Made by a program: the position numbers and the translations under genes. The notes under the pieces are model-generated. The model made no database searches and had not been told where the DNA came from. It worked only from the letters and a program-made list of their open reading frames with translations. Positions 22,628-33,347 of a DNA stretch of 64,000 nt are shown piece after piece; the first letter of the stretch is position 1, and every line of letters starts with the position of its first letter. Origin of the DNA: Moniliophthora roreri (lineage: Eukaryota; Basidiomycota; Agaricomycetes; Agaricales; Marasmiaceae); NCBI GenBank assembly GCA_001466705.2, contig LATX02000046.1:744001-808000 (forward strand). The letters run 5' to 3'.

Positions 22628-24882
22628 TTAACGGCGGCGATTGTTACTATTAGAGCGATCTTTATAGTACTGTCCTAATGCATCTCTAATCTCTGTACCG
22701 ACATACAGAACACAAGCATCCGTAGGCAAGAACTTGCATTTGACATTAAAGTCTATGGTACGTCCCTTAATGTCGGCCTCAAACCCATGCAGATATCTGA
22801 CCCCGTCATAGTTTGCACTTGACGACCGGTAGACGACCCGGTTTGCGAATTCACCTCTAAAGATGAAAATGGGATCCACTGTGTTTGAGACAGGGTACAC
22901 CGGTGACACCTCAACGTTATCCGGTAGCGGGTGCTGCTTCTTGTAATGCTTGATAACAGCAGTCTTATCCCTGTCGCAGATAACGAGACGAATGTTCTCA
23001 GGCTTGTTGTTGAAGCGTTTGCCCAAAATTTCACCTTTGATTTTGGCTTTGAACCATAAATCATGGGTGTTCTCTGCCTCGTATAGCCAGCGTTGACTCA
23101 GGTGGAGACTTCGAGTCTGCCATGTAGGTGTTGAAGGCATCGGATGATGACGATTAGAATCATCAGCCGATACCGTCCACGCCGGATCCAGAGTTGAAGA
23201 GCGAGATCGAGCAGACGAAGGACAATGTGAGCGAAGTGGGGGTGTCGTACTGCGAACGGATGGAGGAAGTTTGGCCACCTTTACATGGAAGGTCATGGAG
23301 TGGATGTAATTGCGCTTAGGATGGAATGCGGGATTCAACGGTCGTTCAACCAGGTGGAGAGGTAGTTCCCAGCTGTAGTAGCGAGTCAGTATCAGATAAA
23401 GAATGAGAAGGCAGAGACTTACTGCTCATCAACAAGGTCTTCATAGTCATACATTTGGCGTTGACCCTGCCTGCCTATAACCTCAGACTCGACAGTGATC
23501 TGCAATCCACTCTTGGTCTTCTGGCGTATGTGGACATCGTACACCCGAGCAACATCCCCCTTGTTATGACGTCCTTTGGCGTATATAAGGACACGTCTAT
23601 CCTTCCAAGGAATAGTGCCTGTTCGAGCCTTTTTGATCTTGGCTGAAGCTTCTACGTGGTCCATGACGAACACCTGCTGTGGGAGTCGCCGTAGGGCAAG
23701 CTTTTCGTTCCATTCAGATCGAAACTGCTGCCAATCTAGGCGAGTTGTGATCTCGCGAGGGCCCCGAACTGCCGCCTCCATCCACGGTGTTTGATGAAAA
23801 GTTTCGGGCTCGCGTCTGAATGCGTAACCTTGGCTTTTTTCATGTCGAGGAGTCAACCTGAAAGAATTTGCGTGACCAGAGAAGTCGTGATTGACGTTGT
23901 TGTCAGGATGCTTAATGAGGACATTGTCGGTTTCGAAACAGTTGGGAACGATGACAAAGCCTTCAACGCCAGAGACGTGGCGTACAAAGTCACCCGGTAG
24001 CCATGACTTGATGAGCTTCCACCCGAAACAATGTTCACCCACTCGAGTGGTAAGTGAGTCTAGAGAAGCCGGATCGCAATTATCGGGTCCAGGTTCATAA
24101 CACTGGATAACAGGACCACCAGGGAAGTGAGAGATCACTACACCTTGTTGGCCTGTGGGTGCCATGACCATTTCGCCGATGTCAAACCTCCAGTCCTCGA
24201 TAGGAGGAAAGTTGCCGATGACCGCCGGATGGCTGCACTTGAGAAGTATGCGACCTTCCCGAGAGTTCGGCAATCGTCCGAGTGGTTTGATCATGGACTT
24301 TTCCACGATCTGCACCCTCATCCCATGCTGGAAGCCACCGTCAGGATAGACAGTGAGCCTCCTGCGCTTCTTCCCATACTGGGTGGGATCCCAAGCCATT
24401 TTGACACCTTCCGGTCGCCGAGACTGTATCAGCGGGTTGAAAGTTAGGCTCTGTGGGAACTCAGCCTTCGTTGGCTGCGAATCGGGCATGTCGCAGGCAC
24501 GAATGCGAGGAATAAAGAGGACAGTGACTGCATGACCATCAACCTTCAGAACAAGGGCAGGGTCATCGTAGTACAACGGCTTTCCGGGCTTTGGTAGCTC
24601 GGGTTCATAGCTCTGGCCTCTAGTGGGCTTGCCAGAAGCTTCAGGCTCGGTTTGCGGGTGGATGTCACCTATATCGCCCATGGGCACGTCCTCCTCGGTT
24701 AAACCCTGCCGTGTAGAAGGGTTATCGAGTCTTGTCTTCTTCCTGGGTGGCCCAGATGCTTCCTCCTCGCTATTCGGCTCTTTCTTCGGCTTTTCGATCG
24801 GACCAAGCCTAACCCAGACACCTGCCTTTAGAACAGGCTTCTTTGGGTCTGGCTGGCGTTTCTCCACTCCGCCGGTGATGGT
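22628..24882 (-). CDS. SPT5-like KOW-domain protein, 5' end lost at contig join
   Basis: Related to the KOW-containing SPT5-like proteins that are expanded in agaricomycetes; true SPT5 is a transcription elongation factor binding RNA polymerase II. Exon 1 (24882-23420) begins at the N at 24883, so the N-terminus and any NGN domain are missing. It contains a basic/acidic linker (PPRKKTRLDNP) and KOW-like segments: FDIGEMVMAPTGQQGVVISH, WLPGDFVRHVSGVEGFVIV, and a C-terminal block (VLIYAKGRHNKGDVARVYDV, then YDYEDLVDE). An 81-bp intron (GTAAGT...TACAG) joins to exon 2 (about 23369-22628), with a Ser/Pro linker and a final globular part ending SNSNNRRR. No internal stop is present. It lies inside the TIR-bounded segment, so it may be cargo rather than the housekeeping SPT5. 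Confidence 0.7.
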
Positions 24883-25022
24883 NCTTTACACCGCGACGAC
24901 TCACCCGCTCTCCGCACTCGATCTCGTTCGATATCTGACGGATCTTCGAGATGTTCGCTATTTCAACATCCTGGGTAAGTCCTTTCTCTTTTCTGAGCAT
25001 TTTTCTTACTGATGGCTTGTAG

Positions 25023-25527
25023 ATGGTAACTGCCTCCATCAAACTCGAGGCTACGTTCTTCAAATCGTTCAGTTTGTTCAACAAACACGGCGACATCTAC
25101 GCTTTTCGTATCGTCGACGACGAAGACCCCCAATATCTATTCAAAGTTGGACGAACAAGCCGGCCACTGGAGGAGAGGATGATTGAATGGGATTGACAGT
25201 GCCTGAGCAAGGTACATATCTGGCACGAGAGTATACCAGTGGCTCATAGCCATCGCGTTGGTGAGTTTTTTTCGCATTTTCCATCTTCAACGCGCTAACT
25301 CGAACCCTAGAGCGTCTAGTTCATCTTGAACTGATGGCTCGCGGGTACGAAAGGGTCATCGAAATGTGCCCCGACTGTAAGTTTTTCTTCTCCGCCTTCA
25401 ATTCGTGTACTGATAGGTTTTAGGCAGGAAAAAACATCAAGAAATCTTTTGTCTCCCGAGCCCGGATGCTTGGGAGACGGTAATCAAGCCTTTGATTCAC
25501 AAGGTGAACGGGAGGGTGGAGAGATAG
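25023..25527 (+). pseudogene. GIY-YIG nuclease-like protein (T5orf172 / MUG113 family) with in-frame TGA
   Basis: Three exons splice through GT-AG introns at about 25259-25310 and 25380-25424. The joined reading contains GDIYAFRIVDDEDPQYLFKV with GRTSRPLEERMIEWD, then HRVERLVHLELMARGYERV, MCPDCRKKHQEIFCLPSPDA and a stop. The order 'I-Y-F...FKVGRT...R...EW...C...HR.ERL.HLEL...C..C..KH.E.F' is the signature of the T5orf172/MUG113 branch of the GIY-YIG superfamily, whose better-known members cleave DNA. An in-frame TGA at 25194-25196 sits where Arg is expected (WD-R-QC), one C-to-T change from CGA. An upstream exon (24884-24970) may exist. It is the only plus-strand gene in the TIR-bounded segment. 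Confidence 0.7.
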
Positions 25528-25649
25528 ATGTAGTTTATCATACATTCTTGTTGCTATCTTGTCGCTTTGTATGCTTTTTCGTTATCGAATTGCTTGACCT
25601 GCTAATTGACTTTCTTAAATTGTATTCGATTATCATATTCTGGCCTCAT

Positions 25650-25850
25650 TAGATTGCAGTATAATGTATTATAATAGCGCCGTCCCATTTTATTACATTT
25701 TAATGGATTATAATAGTGTTGCTTTATTTTAACGTATTATAATGGATTATAATAATGTCGCTTTATTTTAATGTATTATAATGGATTATAATAGCGTCGT
25801 TTTATTTTATTGTATTATAATGGATTAAAATCACTAAAATACATTATAAT
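25650..25850. repeat. Right subterminal tandem array
   Basis: Units near TATTATAATGGATTATAATA separated by GCGTCGTTTTATTTTA-like spacers. Composition and core match the left array. Confidence 0.8.
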
Positions 25851-25881
25851 CCATTATATTTAGGTGTCCATTTCACTGATG
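25851..25881 (-). repeat. Right terminal inverted repeat
   Basis: Ends TTAGGTGTCCATTTCACTGATG, the reverse complement of the left repeat with two mismatches. A truncated Gypsy LTR starts two bases later. Confidence 0.8.
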
Positions 25882-25882
25882 C

Positions 25883-26041
25883 TGTAGTTAAGATATCAAA
25901 TGTGAGTGAAACGAGTACGGAATAGGATGAGTATGAGTGAAATAAATATTAGCGGAAGGTGCGCGGGTGATGCGGATAAAGAAGGGATAAGAACAGATAA
26001 AGAGAATAAGAGAAATGGGAAATGGGACCCGGATCGTGACA
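25883..26041 (-). mobile_element. Truncated 3' LTR of the Gypsy element
   Basis: On the minus strand it starts TGTCACGATCCGGG and ends TTAACTACAG, where it meets the right TIR of the neighbouring segment. The full LTR seen at 30913-31228 continues another 150 bases, so this copy has lost its 3' half. Confidence 0.85.
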
Positions 26042-26055
26042 CTATCCCCCCCCAG
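26042..26055 (-). promoter_or_regulatory. Polypurine tract of Gypsy element
   Basis: Minus-strand CTGGGGGGGGATAG lies directly before the LTR start TGTCACG. This is the expected plus-strand priming site and fixes the element's orientation. Confidence 0.85.
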
Positions 26056-26238
26056 GACCGAATGAATAATGAGTGAGGGACAAATATGAGTGTAAGGGTG
26101 ACATTTCTATAGGTCAGTCACCTCTAAGTTGCATGTCGGTAACTCGAATGACTACTCTGTACTAGAGCTCTTTCACAAACTCACCATTTCGATCACCGTT
26201 AAGGTACACGTATCTTGGGAATTCGAATAGTGAGTCCT

Positions 26239-27651
26239 CTACTCTTGACCTGGTATTATAGGATCGAGCCTTGGAGCAGGCTGTGAAACCCGACTGGACC
26301 TGGTTGTGGTGCACACAGGCATCGTATAATTTGTTTTGGGATTGATCAAAACATTTTTCAGTGATGTCGGTCTGACAGGGATCGATTTGTCAACACTATC
26401 TTCAGATGACGAAGTAACCGGTGCTTCATCTGAGTTGTTGAAAGTCAAACGTTGTTGAAACAAGATATTGTTTGGTCGTGGAGCTCGGGGGTGTCTATGG
26501 TGGAACCTATCGATAGTTTCATCCAAGTTCGAGGGAATATCCGAGAGTGGAATCCATGAGTCCTCCGATTGATCTGTTTCATGGAAGTGTATGAGGTACT
26601 CATATGTCTTGTCAATCTTTTGTGAGTCCTTGATGCTTTCGATCATCGTGGGGGTTTCGTCTAATTGGATATGAATTGGGTTAGAGTGAGGATGGAATTT
26701 GGAAGGATCCTTGTAGGGCTCCAGTAGTGAAACATGGAAAACTGGATGTAAGCGGGATAGGTAAGACAGTAATTTGAGCTTGTATGCATTGGTGTCGTGA
26801 ATCCTCTTCTCGATTGGATAAGGACCAAGTTTACGATGGTCCAATTTCTGAGAAGGGTGTGTTGTTTTAATATTTCAACGTAAGAGCCAAACTAGTTGTC
26901 CTTTGTGAAGTTCTGGTGTGGGTTTTCTATTTTTGTTGTAAAAATGTGCTTGTGCATCTTGGGCATGCTGAAGGTTCGCTTTCAGTTCCTCGTGAATAAT
27001 CTTGAGTTGTTTGGCGAGATCTTTGGCCGCTGGGACGCTAGATTGCTCCATGATTCAAGGTTCGAAGGTAGGATGGTAGCTGAGGTTTGCAAAGAAAGGG
27101 GTCTGTTGTGTGGAAGCGTTCTTGAGATTATTGAATGAGAATTCGGCTAGTGGCAAATAATCGACCCAGTCGTCTTGGTGATATGAACAATATGACCAGA
27201 GATAAATTTCCAGAACTTGGTTCAATCTTTCTGTGAGTGTGTCTGTTTGGGGATGATAAGCGGTTGAAGTTCTGATGTCCATTTGGAGAAGGGACATGAG
27301 TTCTTGCCAAAACTTCAATATGAACAACTTGTCACAGTCGGAAATGATGGAAGTGGGAAGACCATAGAGTTGGAAAATTCGATCGAGGAAAGTCCATGCA
27401 AGTTGGGAAGCCATAATGCTTTTGTTACACAGAATGAAGTGCACAGCGTGTGTAAAACGATCACAAACAACCCATATGGAATCATGAGTCTGGGAAATAG
27501 GGAGCTTGGTGATAAAATCCATGGTTATATGTTGCCATGGGCAATCCGGAATTTCTAGTGGATGTAGGAGGCCATAAGGCTTATGATGTTCTGACTTGGT
27601 TCGGGGGCAAGTATCACACGCTTCGACGTAATTGTGTATGTATGTACTCAT
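26239..27651 (-). pseudogene. Gypsy integrase and chromodomain
   Basis: Frame 27651-27055 contains the zinc-binding/leader region (YVEACDTCPRTKSEHHKPYG) and the integrase core with DFITKLPISQTHDSIWVV, SIISDCDKLFILKFW and TSTAYHPQTDTLTERLNQVL. The third acidic residue (the E of TERLNQ) is visible, while the middle aspartate appears as SDCDKLF rather than the usual SDRG.xF. Frame 26844-26239, in the same phase, has LGPYPIEKRI, the FHVSLLEPYKD linker and a chromodomain-like YEYLIHFHETDQSEDSWIP. The two are separated by TGA codons (FEP-stop-IMEQ and LLR-stop-NIK), each one transition away from CGA (Arg). Confidence 0.9.
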
Positions 27652-29349
27652 TCCAGGCTATGAGTAATCATGGAAAATGAGTCTCTCTGTTCATCGACAT
27701 CCTGGGTGTCCCCCAATCAGTGAGTCGTGTCGTGAGAAGAGAATTTCCCGACATAGTGAAGGAGGGATGTAGAGTCGACCCTTGTGGAACACTAGACCAT
27801 GAGTTGTGGTAAAATTGGAATTGCCAGTGGCTAAAGCTTCTTTCCAGATATCATTCTCCTTGAACACAGATTTGAAGTGTTCTAGGGTTTCTGTATTGTT
27901 GACAGAAAGTGTGGTTACTGCGCTGAGTGTTGAGGCTGATGAACTGTGGGGAATTTTGAATTGTCTGGAAATTAGGCGCTCGATGTTTTCGGGTTTGAGA
28001 AGCATCTGATGTTGGGCTGTGAGGTGTTCATCTCCTGTTTGAGGTGCAAAATTGGGCTGACGTGATGCAGCGTCAGCTACATTGAGTTTTCCTAGGGCCC
28101 AATCAAGTTTAAAGTCGAATTCAGAGAGAAACATCCTCCACCATGCTTGTCTTCTGTTCAACAATTGCAAAGTCATGAAGTAGACGAGGTTTTTGTGGTT
28201 GCAAATTACTGATATGGGAAAGGGTGAGCCTAGAAGCCAGTGCCAATGTTCATGAAAGGTTTCAACTATTGCAAGAAGTTCCTTATCATATACGTCATAG
28301 TTGATTTCTGTGGGGGCAAATTTTCGGGAGAAAAATGATATAGGGTGTAGGTCTCCGTTCTCATCTGCTTGTTGGATGATCCTGGATAGCATGAAGTCAG
28401 AGCCATCCATGGAAACATAGCATGGAGTGCGGGGATCAAAGTGGCGAAGGACTGGAGCTGAGGTGAAACAGCATTTTAACTCTTCAAAGCTGTCTCGACA
28501 TTCGTCTGAGAAGTTAAAGGCAATAGACTTTTTCGTGAGAGCTGTTAATGGAAGAGTGATGCATGAATAATTGTTGATGAATTGTCGATAGAAGTTTGTA
28601 AAGCCTAGAAATGATTGTAGGTCTTTCAACTTCTGTGGTTGTGGCCAAGAAAGAATGGTGTCGAGTTTCTTTGGATTCATCGAGATGCCTTGAGCACTGA
28701 CGATGTAACCTAAGTATTCAACTTCACTTTTGTTGAACTCGCACTTCTTTGCATTGGCACACAAATTAGCATTGCGCAGGCGTTCCAGAATGAGTCGGAC
28801 GTGCTGATCGTGCTCTTCTTGGGTTTTGGAGAATATGAGGATGTCATCTAGGTACACAACACATACAATGCCGAGGATGTCTTATAAAACATCTTGTATG
28901 AATGATTGCCATGCTGCAGGGGCATTTGTAAGGCCATAAGGGATGATTAGATGTTCGAAAAGTCCTAAATGGGTTCTAAAAGCGGTCTTCCACTCGTTGC
29001 CTTCCCTGATATGCAAACGACTGTATGCACTTTTGAGGTCGATGACAGTGAAAATTTTGCAGCCTTGAACTGAATCAAGGAGGTCATCTACAAGTGGAAG
29101 AGGAAACTGGTTTTTCTTCGTGATTGAGTTGAGACCTCTAAAATCAACACAGAGTCATATTTTGCCAGTTTTCTTTCATGTGAATAGTACAGGTGCACCA
29201 GCCGATGAGGTAGATGGTCTAATATGCCCCCATTTGAGATTCATATGAACGTATTCAGCTACTGCTTCTCGTTCCTGAGGGGTGAGCTTATACATGGGTC
29301 TGAATGGAGGTGTGGTTCCTTCCTCTAACTCAATATCAATGTCATATGG
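27652..29349 (-). pseudogene. Gypsy reverse transcriptase and RNase H
   Basis: Order of motifs on the minus strand: ELEEGTTPPFRPMYKLTPQE (start of RT), FRGLNSITKKNQFPLPLVDD, TVIDLKSAYSRLHI, LIIPYGLTNAPAAWQ, then VVYLDDILIFSKT, the YLDD catalytic loop, and LGFTNFYRQFI. RNase H-like part: PCYVSMDGSDFMLSRIIQQ and VYDKELLAIVETF. The largest open piece is 28857-27691. Upstream pieces are interrupted by TGA at LFT-stop-KKTGKI-stop-LCVDF and TAA before DIL, all explicable by C-to-T changes. It is a typical RT-RH module, inactive as it stands. Confidence 0.92.
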
Positions 29350-30912
29350 TCAGTGATCTGGTAGCTTTTCAAATTCTTCAGGATTGAAGACTGTGTCCGC
29401 AAAATCTGTATACTTGTTTGGTACATATTTCAGGTAATCGTTTTCTGGGACCTGATCGGGAGGCTTGGGCGGCGGAGCCTGCGGAGTTGTGCCATCAGGC
29501 TCGGGAGTTGTTGAATAGGAGTTAATATATGTCGGGGTAGTATTATCGAAGAACCGGAGCAGCTGTACCAAATTCAGATCGTTTCTGGTGATACATTTGA
29601 ATTTGCACTGGCTGACGATTTTGACATTTGGTGACAAGTTTGGGGGTGTGAGGAAATCTGTAGCAGCAGGAAACTTGTCATGCACTGAGAAGCTAGACAG
29701 GTTCAATTGCGCTAGGATGGACAAGAACGTGGTGTGTGGCTTAGGGCATAGCAGCAAGGTTCAATTGCACTAGGTTGGACAAGAACGTGGTGTGTGGCTT
29801 AGGGCGTAGCGGCAAGGTTCATAATTCAACCTTAGGGATTGTATTGGGAAATTTAGATGTGATCTAGGTACTAGGTGATGCACTGGAGAGACCAAGGCCT
29901 TCGATGTGCAATGTTCTGATGGTGCTGAGGTTTGGAGTGCACGGAGGACCAAAGCCCTTTGCATATACCGTGATAGGAGAGATGACATCACAGCATTTGA
30001 ACGTGAGAGATGAATCTGCCCAGTCAATGCTTGGGTTGTGATGCTGCAGCCAGTTGAGGCCTAATATAATTGGGTAGTTGACAGACACTACCGCGAGAGA
30101 TATGTGTTCTAGGTGGGAAGAAATGGAAAGTTGGGTGGTGACGTCTTGGGTGATCAATCCAGATGCTATGGGACGGTTGTCTATGGCCGTAATTGGACTA
30201 GAAACATCTCTCTGCCTGTGAGGGATTGCGTCCCTGAGAGAGAATTTGTCAGATATGCATGAATTAGTTGCACCACAATTGACCAATGCATAAGTGGAGA
30301 CAGATTTATTAGGAAGTCTTAGTCTGACAGAGATAATAAAATGCTGAGATGGAAAATGTATGGCATGGATGAAGATGGGAGCGATGGTATTAGTGAGGGA
30401 GTAAGTACCATCAGTATGGTGGGTATAGGTAGCATCCAGTTTGCTAGAACAAGTCCCAACGTCCACCGAATGCTCTGGGACTTGGAAACATTCAGTTAAG
30501 CTTTTCCTGAGGAAGCAGCTTTCTGCTTCTTGAGATATGCTCTCTTGGCCTTCTCGGACATGTTTGGGCATTCTTTGACTTGGTGAGAGTTTCCTCTGCA
30601 ATACATGCAGAGGCCTTTCTCTCTACGGTGCTCTCGTTCGGCTTTTGTGAGTGGTCCTCGAGGTTTGGAGACTTTAGTAGCGTCGATTTCCATTGGTTCA
30701 CTGGACAAGGGCATGGTCATAGGGATGGAAGGAATGTTATTGGGCTCTGTATCATTGGAAGTTTTGGGTTTGCCGTTCAGTTTGTGATCCTTCTTCTTTT
30801 CTCAGTCTTGTTCATGAATCCGATCATCGATCTTGGTGATGAAGTCACAGTATTCTTTGAATTCGGTTGGTCAAGTGGTTTTTGGAACAAAGGTGATGGC
30901 ATTCTTAACGGA
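29350..30912 (-). pseudogene. Gypsy Gag C-terminus, zinc knuckle and protease
   Basis: A Gag-like segment (FKEYCDFITKIDDRIHEQ, about 30900-30790) leads to a CCHC knuckle in LCMYCRGNSHQVKECPN (30720-30496). The next frame (30601-29864) has the retroviral-type aspartic protease motif as NCGATNSCISDKF, where the usual Asp of D-S/T-G is Asn-Cys, and ILGLNWLQHHNPSIDW. Frame 29757-29350 then returns to the RT phase, so there is at least one phase change on each side of the protease. TGA replaces expected Arg in KTT-stop-PTE and EQD-stop-EKK. A 60-bp stretch near 29700-29760 is directly repeated at 29765-29825. Confidence 0.85.
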
Positions 30913-31441
30913 TGTCTTACACAATCCGGGTCCCATTTCCCATTTCTCTTACACCCTTTATCTGTTCTTATCCCTTCTTTATCTGCATCACTCGCACACC
31001 TTCTGCTAATATTTATTTCACTCGTACTCATCCTATTCCGTACTCGTTTCACTCACATTTGATATCTTAACTACAGTATGAGTATTTAAGAAGACTTGTA
31101 AATATCTTATTCCTTAGTCGAATCAACTCTTTACCTCAGCTTCTCTCAACGAACCTCGTAACCTCATCTTCAGTCCTTAACAGAGGCCCAGACCCTTTAC
31201 TGCCTCACAGACCGGTCCGACCCTCACAGTTTGATTCAACTAAGGAATAAGGTATTTACAAGTCTTCTTAAATACTCATACTGTAGTTAAGATATCAAAT
31301 GTGAGTGAAACAAGTACGGAATAGGATGAGTATGAGTGAAATAAATATTAGCGGAAGGTGCACGGGTGATGCGGATAAAGAAGGGATAAGAATGGATAAA
31401 GGGAGTAAGAGAAATGGGAAATGGGACCTGGATCATGACAG
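30913..31441. repeat. Inverted pair of Gypsy LTRs (near palindrome)
   Basis: 30913-31228 is a plus-oriented LTR (about 316 bp, ends CTCACA, contains TATTTAAG). 31229-31441 is a minus-oriented partial LTR of the same family (minus strand starts TGTCATGATCC). The shared about 200-bp arms face each other around a loop of about 100 bp. A small 4-base insertion disturbs the start of the first copy. The arrangement suggests nested insertion into the 5' LTR/leader with deletion of the Gag start. Confidence 0.85.
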
Positions 31442-33347
31442 GGGCATGAACTGGGTTGTGACGGAAGAGAACGGTGCCGCCAAACAGAACTTTTTCACCC
31501 AGACATGGTGGATTATTCAGTACCGACACTGGACCAGCCATACGGCTCAATTTTGGCGTGGTCTGGGCCACCAAACAGGCTCTAAGTTATGAGCTCGGTA
31601 CTAGCACAGAAGTAGCCATTCCGAGCTCACCTACAAGGTCTCCTGCCGAGAAATCCAGTGACAAGTTTAATGTCCAAATGATCCCAAACAGGACCCCTGG
31701 CTATACCCCAAGATGTCTGAGGAGGATCCAGATGAAAATTGGGAGAAATTTTGAAATCTATGAGGTGAATCCAGATGAAAATTTGAGGTTTTTGCAGAAT
31801 GTTTGAGGTAGAAATCCAGATGAAAAATGTCCCTCTGATAGGTCTGAGTCGGATCCGGATGAAAAGTTAGCCAGGCTGACCTTGTTTCATACCATGTCTC
31901 AGCAGCTAGTTTGAGCCTGGTAAGCACTGCCACAGGTTAGGAAGGCAAAAAAACATATTCTAATCTTCAGTACAATACATGCATGTAATACTGAATTTTT
32001 TGATTTTCTGCACTAACTAACTGCCCTGTGGCCTCTAAAGCTATGCTAAGCCAGTGGTAGCTGGCGCCAGTTGAAGGTTGGTGCTTTGTTCACACTGCGC
32101 GTGAAGAAAATTAGGGTTTTTAGGGGTCTGAGGTAGAAGTCTGGATGGGTCAAATCCAGATGAGAATTTGGTCAAAATGTCCGGATGAAAAATGGGAGTC
32201 TGGGCTCAGACCTCTCAGCATATAGCTGGGGGTCCTTCCTAAACTCTTTTCTGCCGTTCTTCAGTTTGATTTGAGCAAGAGGAGGAAGTTTCCATCATAG
32301 AAAAAAGAGTGTGTCCACTATCAACCACTGAATCCAATGCAACACAATAGCAGGATTTGAACTTTGGCTCAAAGGTGGAGTTGCAGTATATTTTCCGCTG
32401 TCTTGCAGAACCAAAAGCCATCCGTCGTGAACCTAGGCATATTTGTGAGGTGTTCCTTCACCCCTTCTTCTAAATCCGGCCCCTCCACACTTCCATATAC
32501 CATATGCAAGTAGTGTTCATCCTTGAAGTTGATGATTTGATCATCTGGCTCGAGAGCTCGGTGTTCCGAGAGAGACCACGAGTTACTTTCCAGGACGCGG
32601 CACAGAAATATATCCTCATCCTTAGTCTGCTTTTTTTTCCGGGTCCAAACCCACACCTCAAATATACATCACGTGCTTTTCATGCGTGATGAGATTATCT
32701 TAGAGATAATGCCGATATCATTGATAATGAGATTAACGCTAACACATTTCATGACCGCTCCAGAGGCAAATGCCTCCCACATCCCGTAGAACTCCTTGGA
32801 AGGTTGTCATATTCTTCTGGAAATTTCCCAGAACTTTCTTCTTTTCATCCTTCACAATTTCAGTACCAGAATGTGGAGTTTGCATATACACTGTATTAGG
32901 TGAATGTAGTAGGGTTTCCTCACTGCTGGGTCTACCAGACATGGAAACGTCGTCGTTCTCACAGTCTGCAACGATTATGTGATGACTTTCCTTCTTATGT
33001 TTGATATTGGGACCACGAGGGCGATGAGGTTTCGAGGTATTAGTTGGATTGAAGGTATTGTCTGCAACCTTAATGGGACTGCGGTCGGACAAGGGAATGC
33101 GGAGACACAGTCTCGAGGGGCATTATGAGGAATATCATAGGGTTATAGAGTTAAGGAATGAAGGGCTACTGATGGATGCGGCGCGTTGAATGCCAGTGAG
33201 TCAACAAAGACTCCAAGCGAAAAGTTAAGTCACATGATTTATTTTCTTTCTATATATGGATTTGCGGAAGGCGGACAGGGAGGTACGGGTAACTGACCGT
33301 GATTTCAAGCAGACTCTTATTTAGCGAGCTTGCGAGCGGGAGTCTGC
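31442..33347. other. Unassigned region with recurring motif and unrecognised frames
   Basis: 31700-32200 contains at least six copies of a loose motif near ATCCAGATGAAAAT at irregular spacing, with no coding frame through it. On the minus strand, 32656-32369 (DEDIFLCRVLESNSWSLSEH, then a tail ending FWFCKTAEN) and 33092-32739 (a polar frame with SMSGRPSSEETLLHSPNTV) look coding. They may be exons of one gene, but I recognise neither and could not find a convincing splice path. It is possibly a decayed gene or uncharacterised element cargo. Confidence 0.35.

Larger units (their letters stand above)
19743..25881. mobile_element. Putative TIR-bounded element with subterminal AT arrays and cargo genes
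   Basis: The ends carry a 31-bp terminal inverted repeat (19743-19773 and 25851-25881, 29 of 31 positions matching), with the shared core GAAATGGACACCTAAATAT. Inside each end lies an array of short repeats based on TTATAATGTATT (19790-20040 and 25650-25850). Between them are an acidic-tail protein, an SPT5-like KOW protein and a GIY-YIG gene. No transposase is recognisable, and no target-site duplication was found. The right end abuts a truncated Gypsy LTR. The interior is broken by four assembly Ns with repeated sequence, so its real length and gene order are uncertain. It could also be two related non-autonomous elements in opposite orientation. Confidence 0.5.
25883..31441 (-). mobile_element. 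Gypsy LTR retrotransposon (chromodomain type), decayed and rearranged
   Basis: Minus-strand element: 3' LTR at 25883-26041, polypurine tract next to it, then integrase-chromodomain, RNase H, reverse transcriptase, protease and CCHC zinc knuckle read toward higher coordinates. The order PR-RT-RH-INT with a C-terminal chromodomain is that of Ty3/Gypsy chromoviruses. The right end is scrambled by nested LTR copies (30913-31441), and the N-terminal part of Gag is missing. Many in-frame stops and at least one frameshift make it non-autonomous. Confidence 0.92.

Noticed and set aside
26041..26056. C8 run considered as a sequencing artefact
   Set aside because: It is placed exactly as a polypurine tract next to the LTR on the minus strand.
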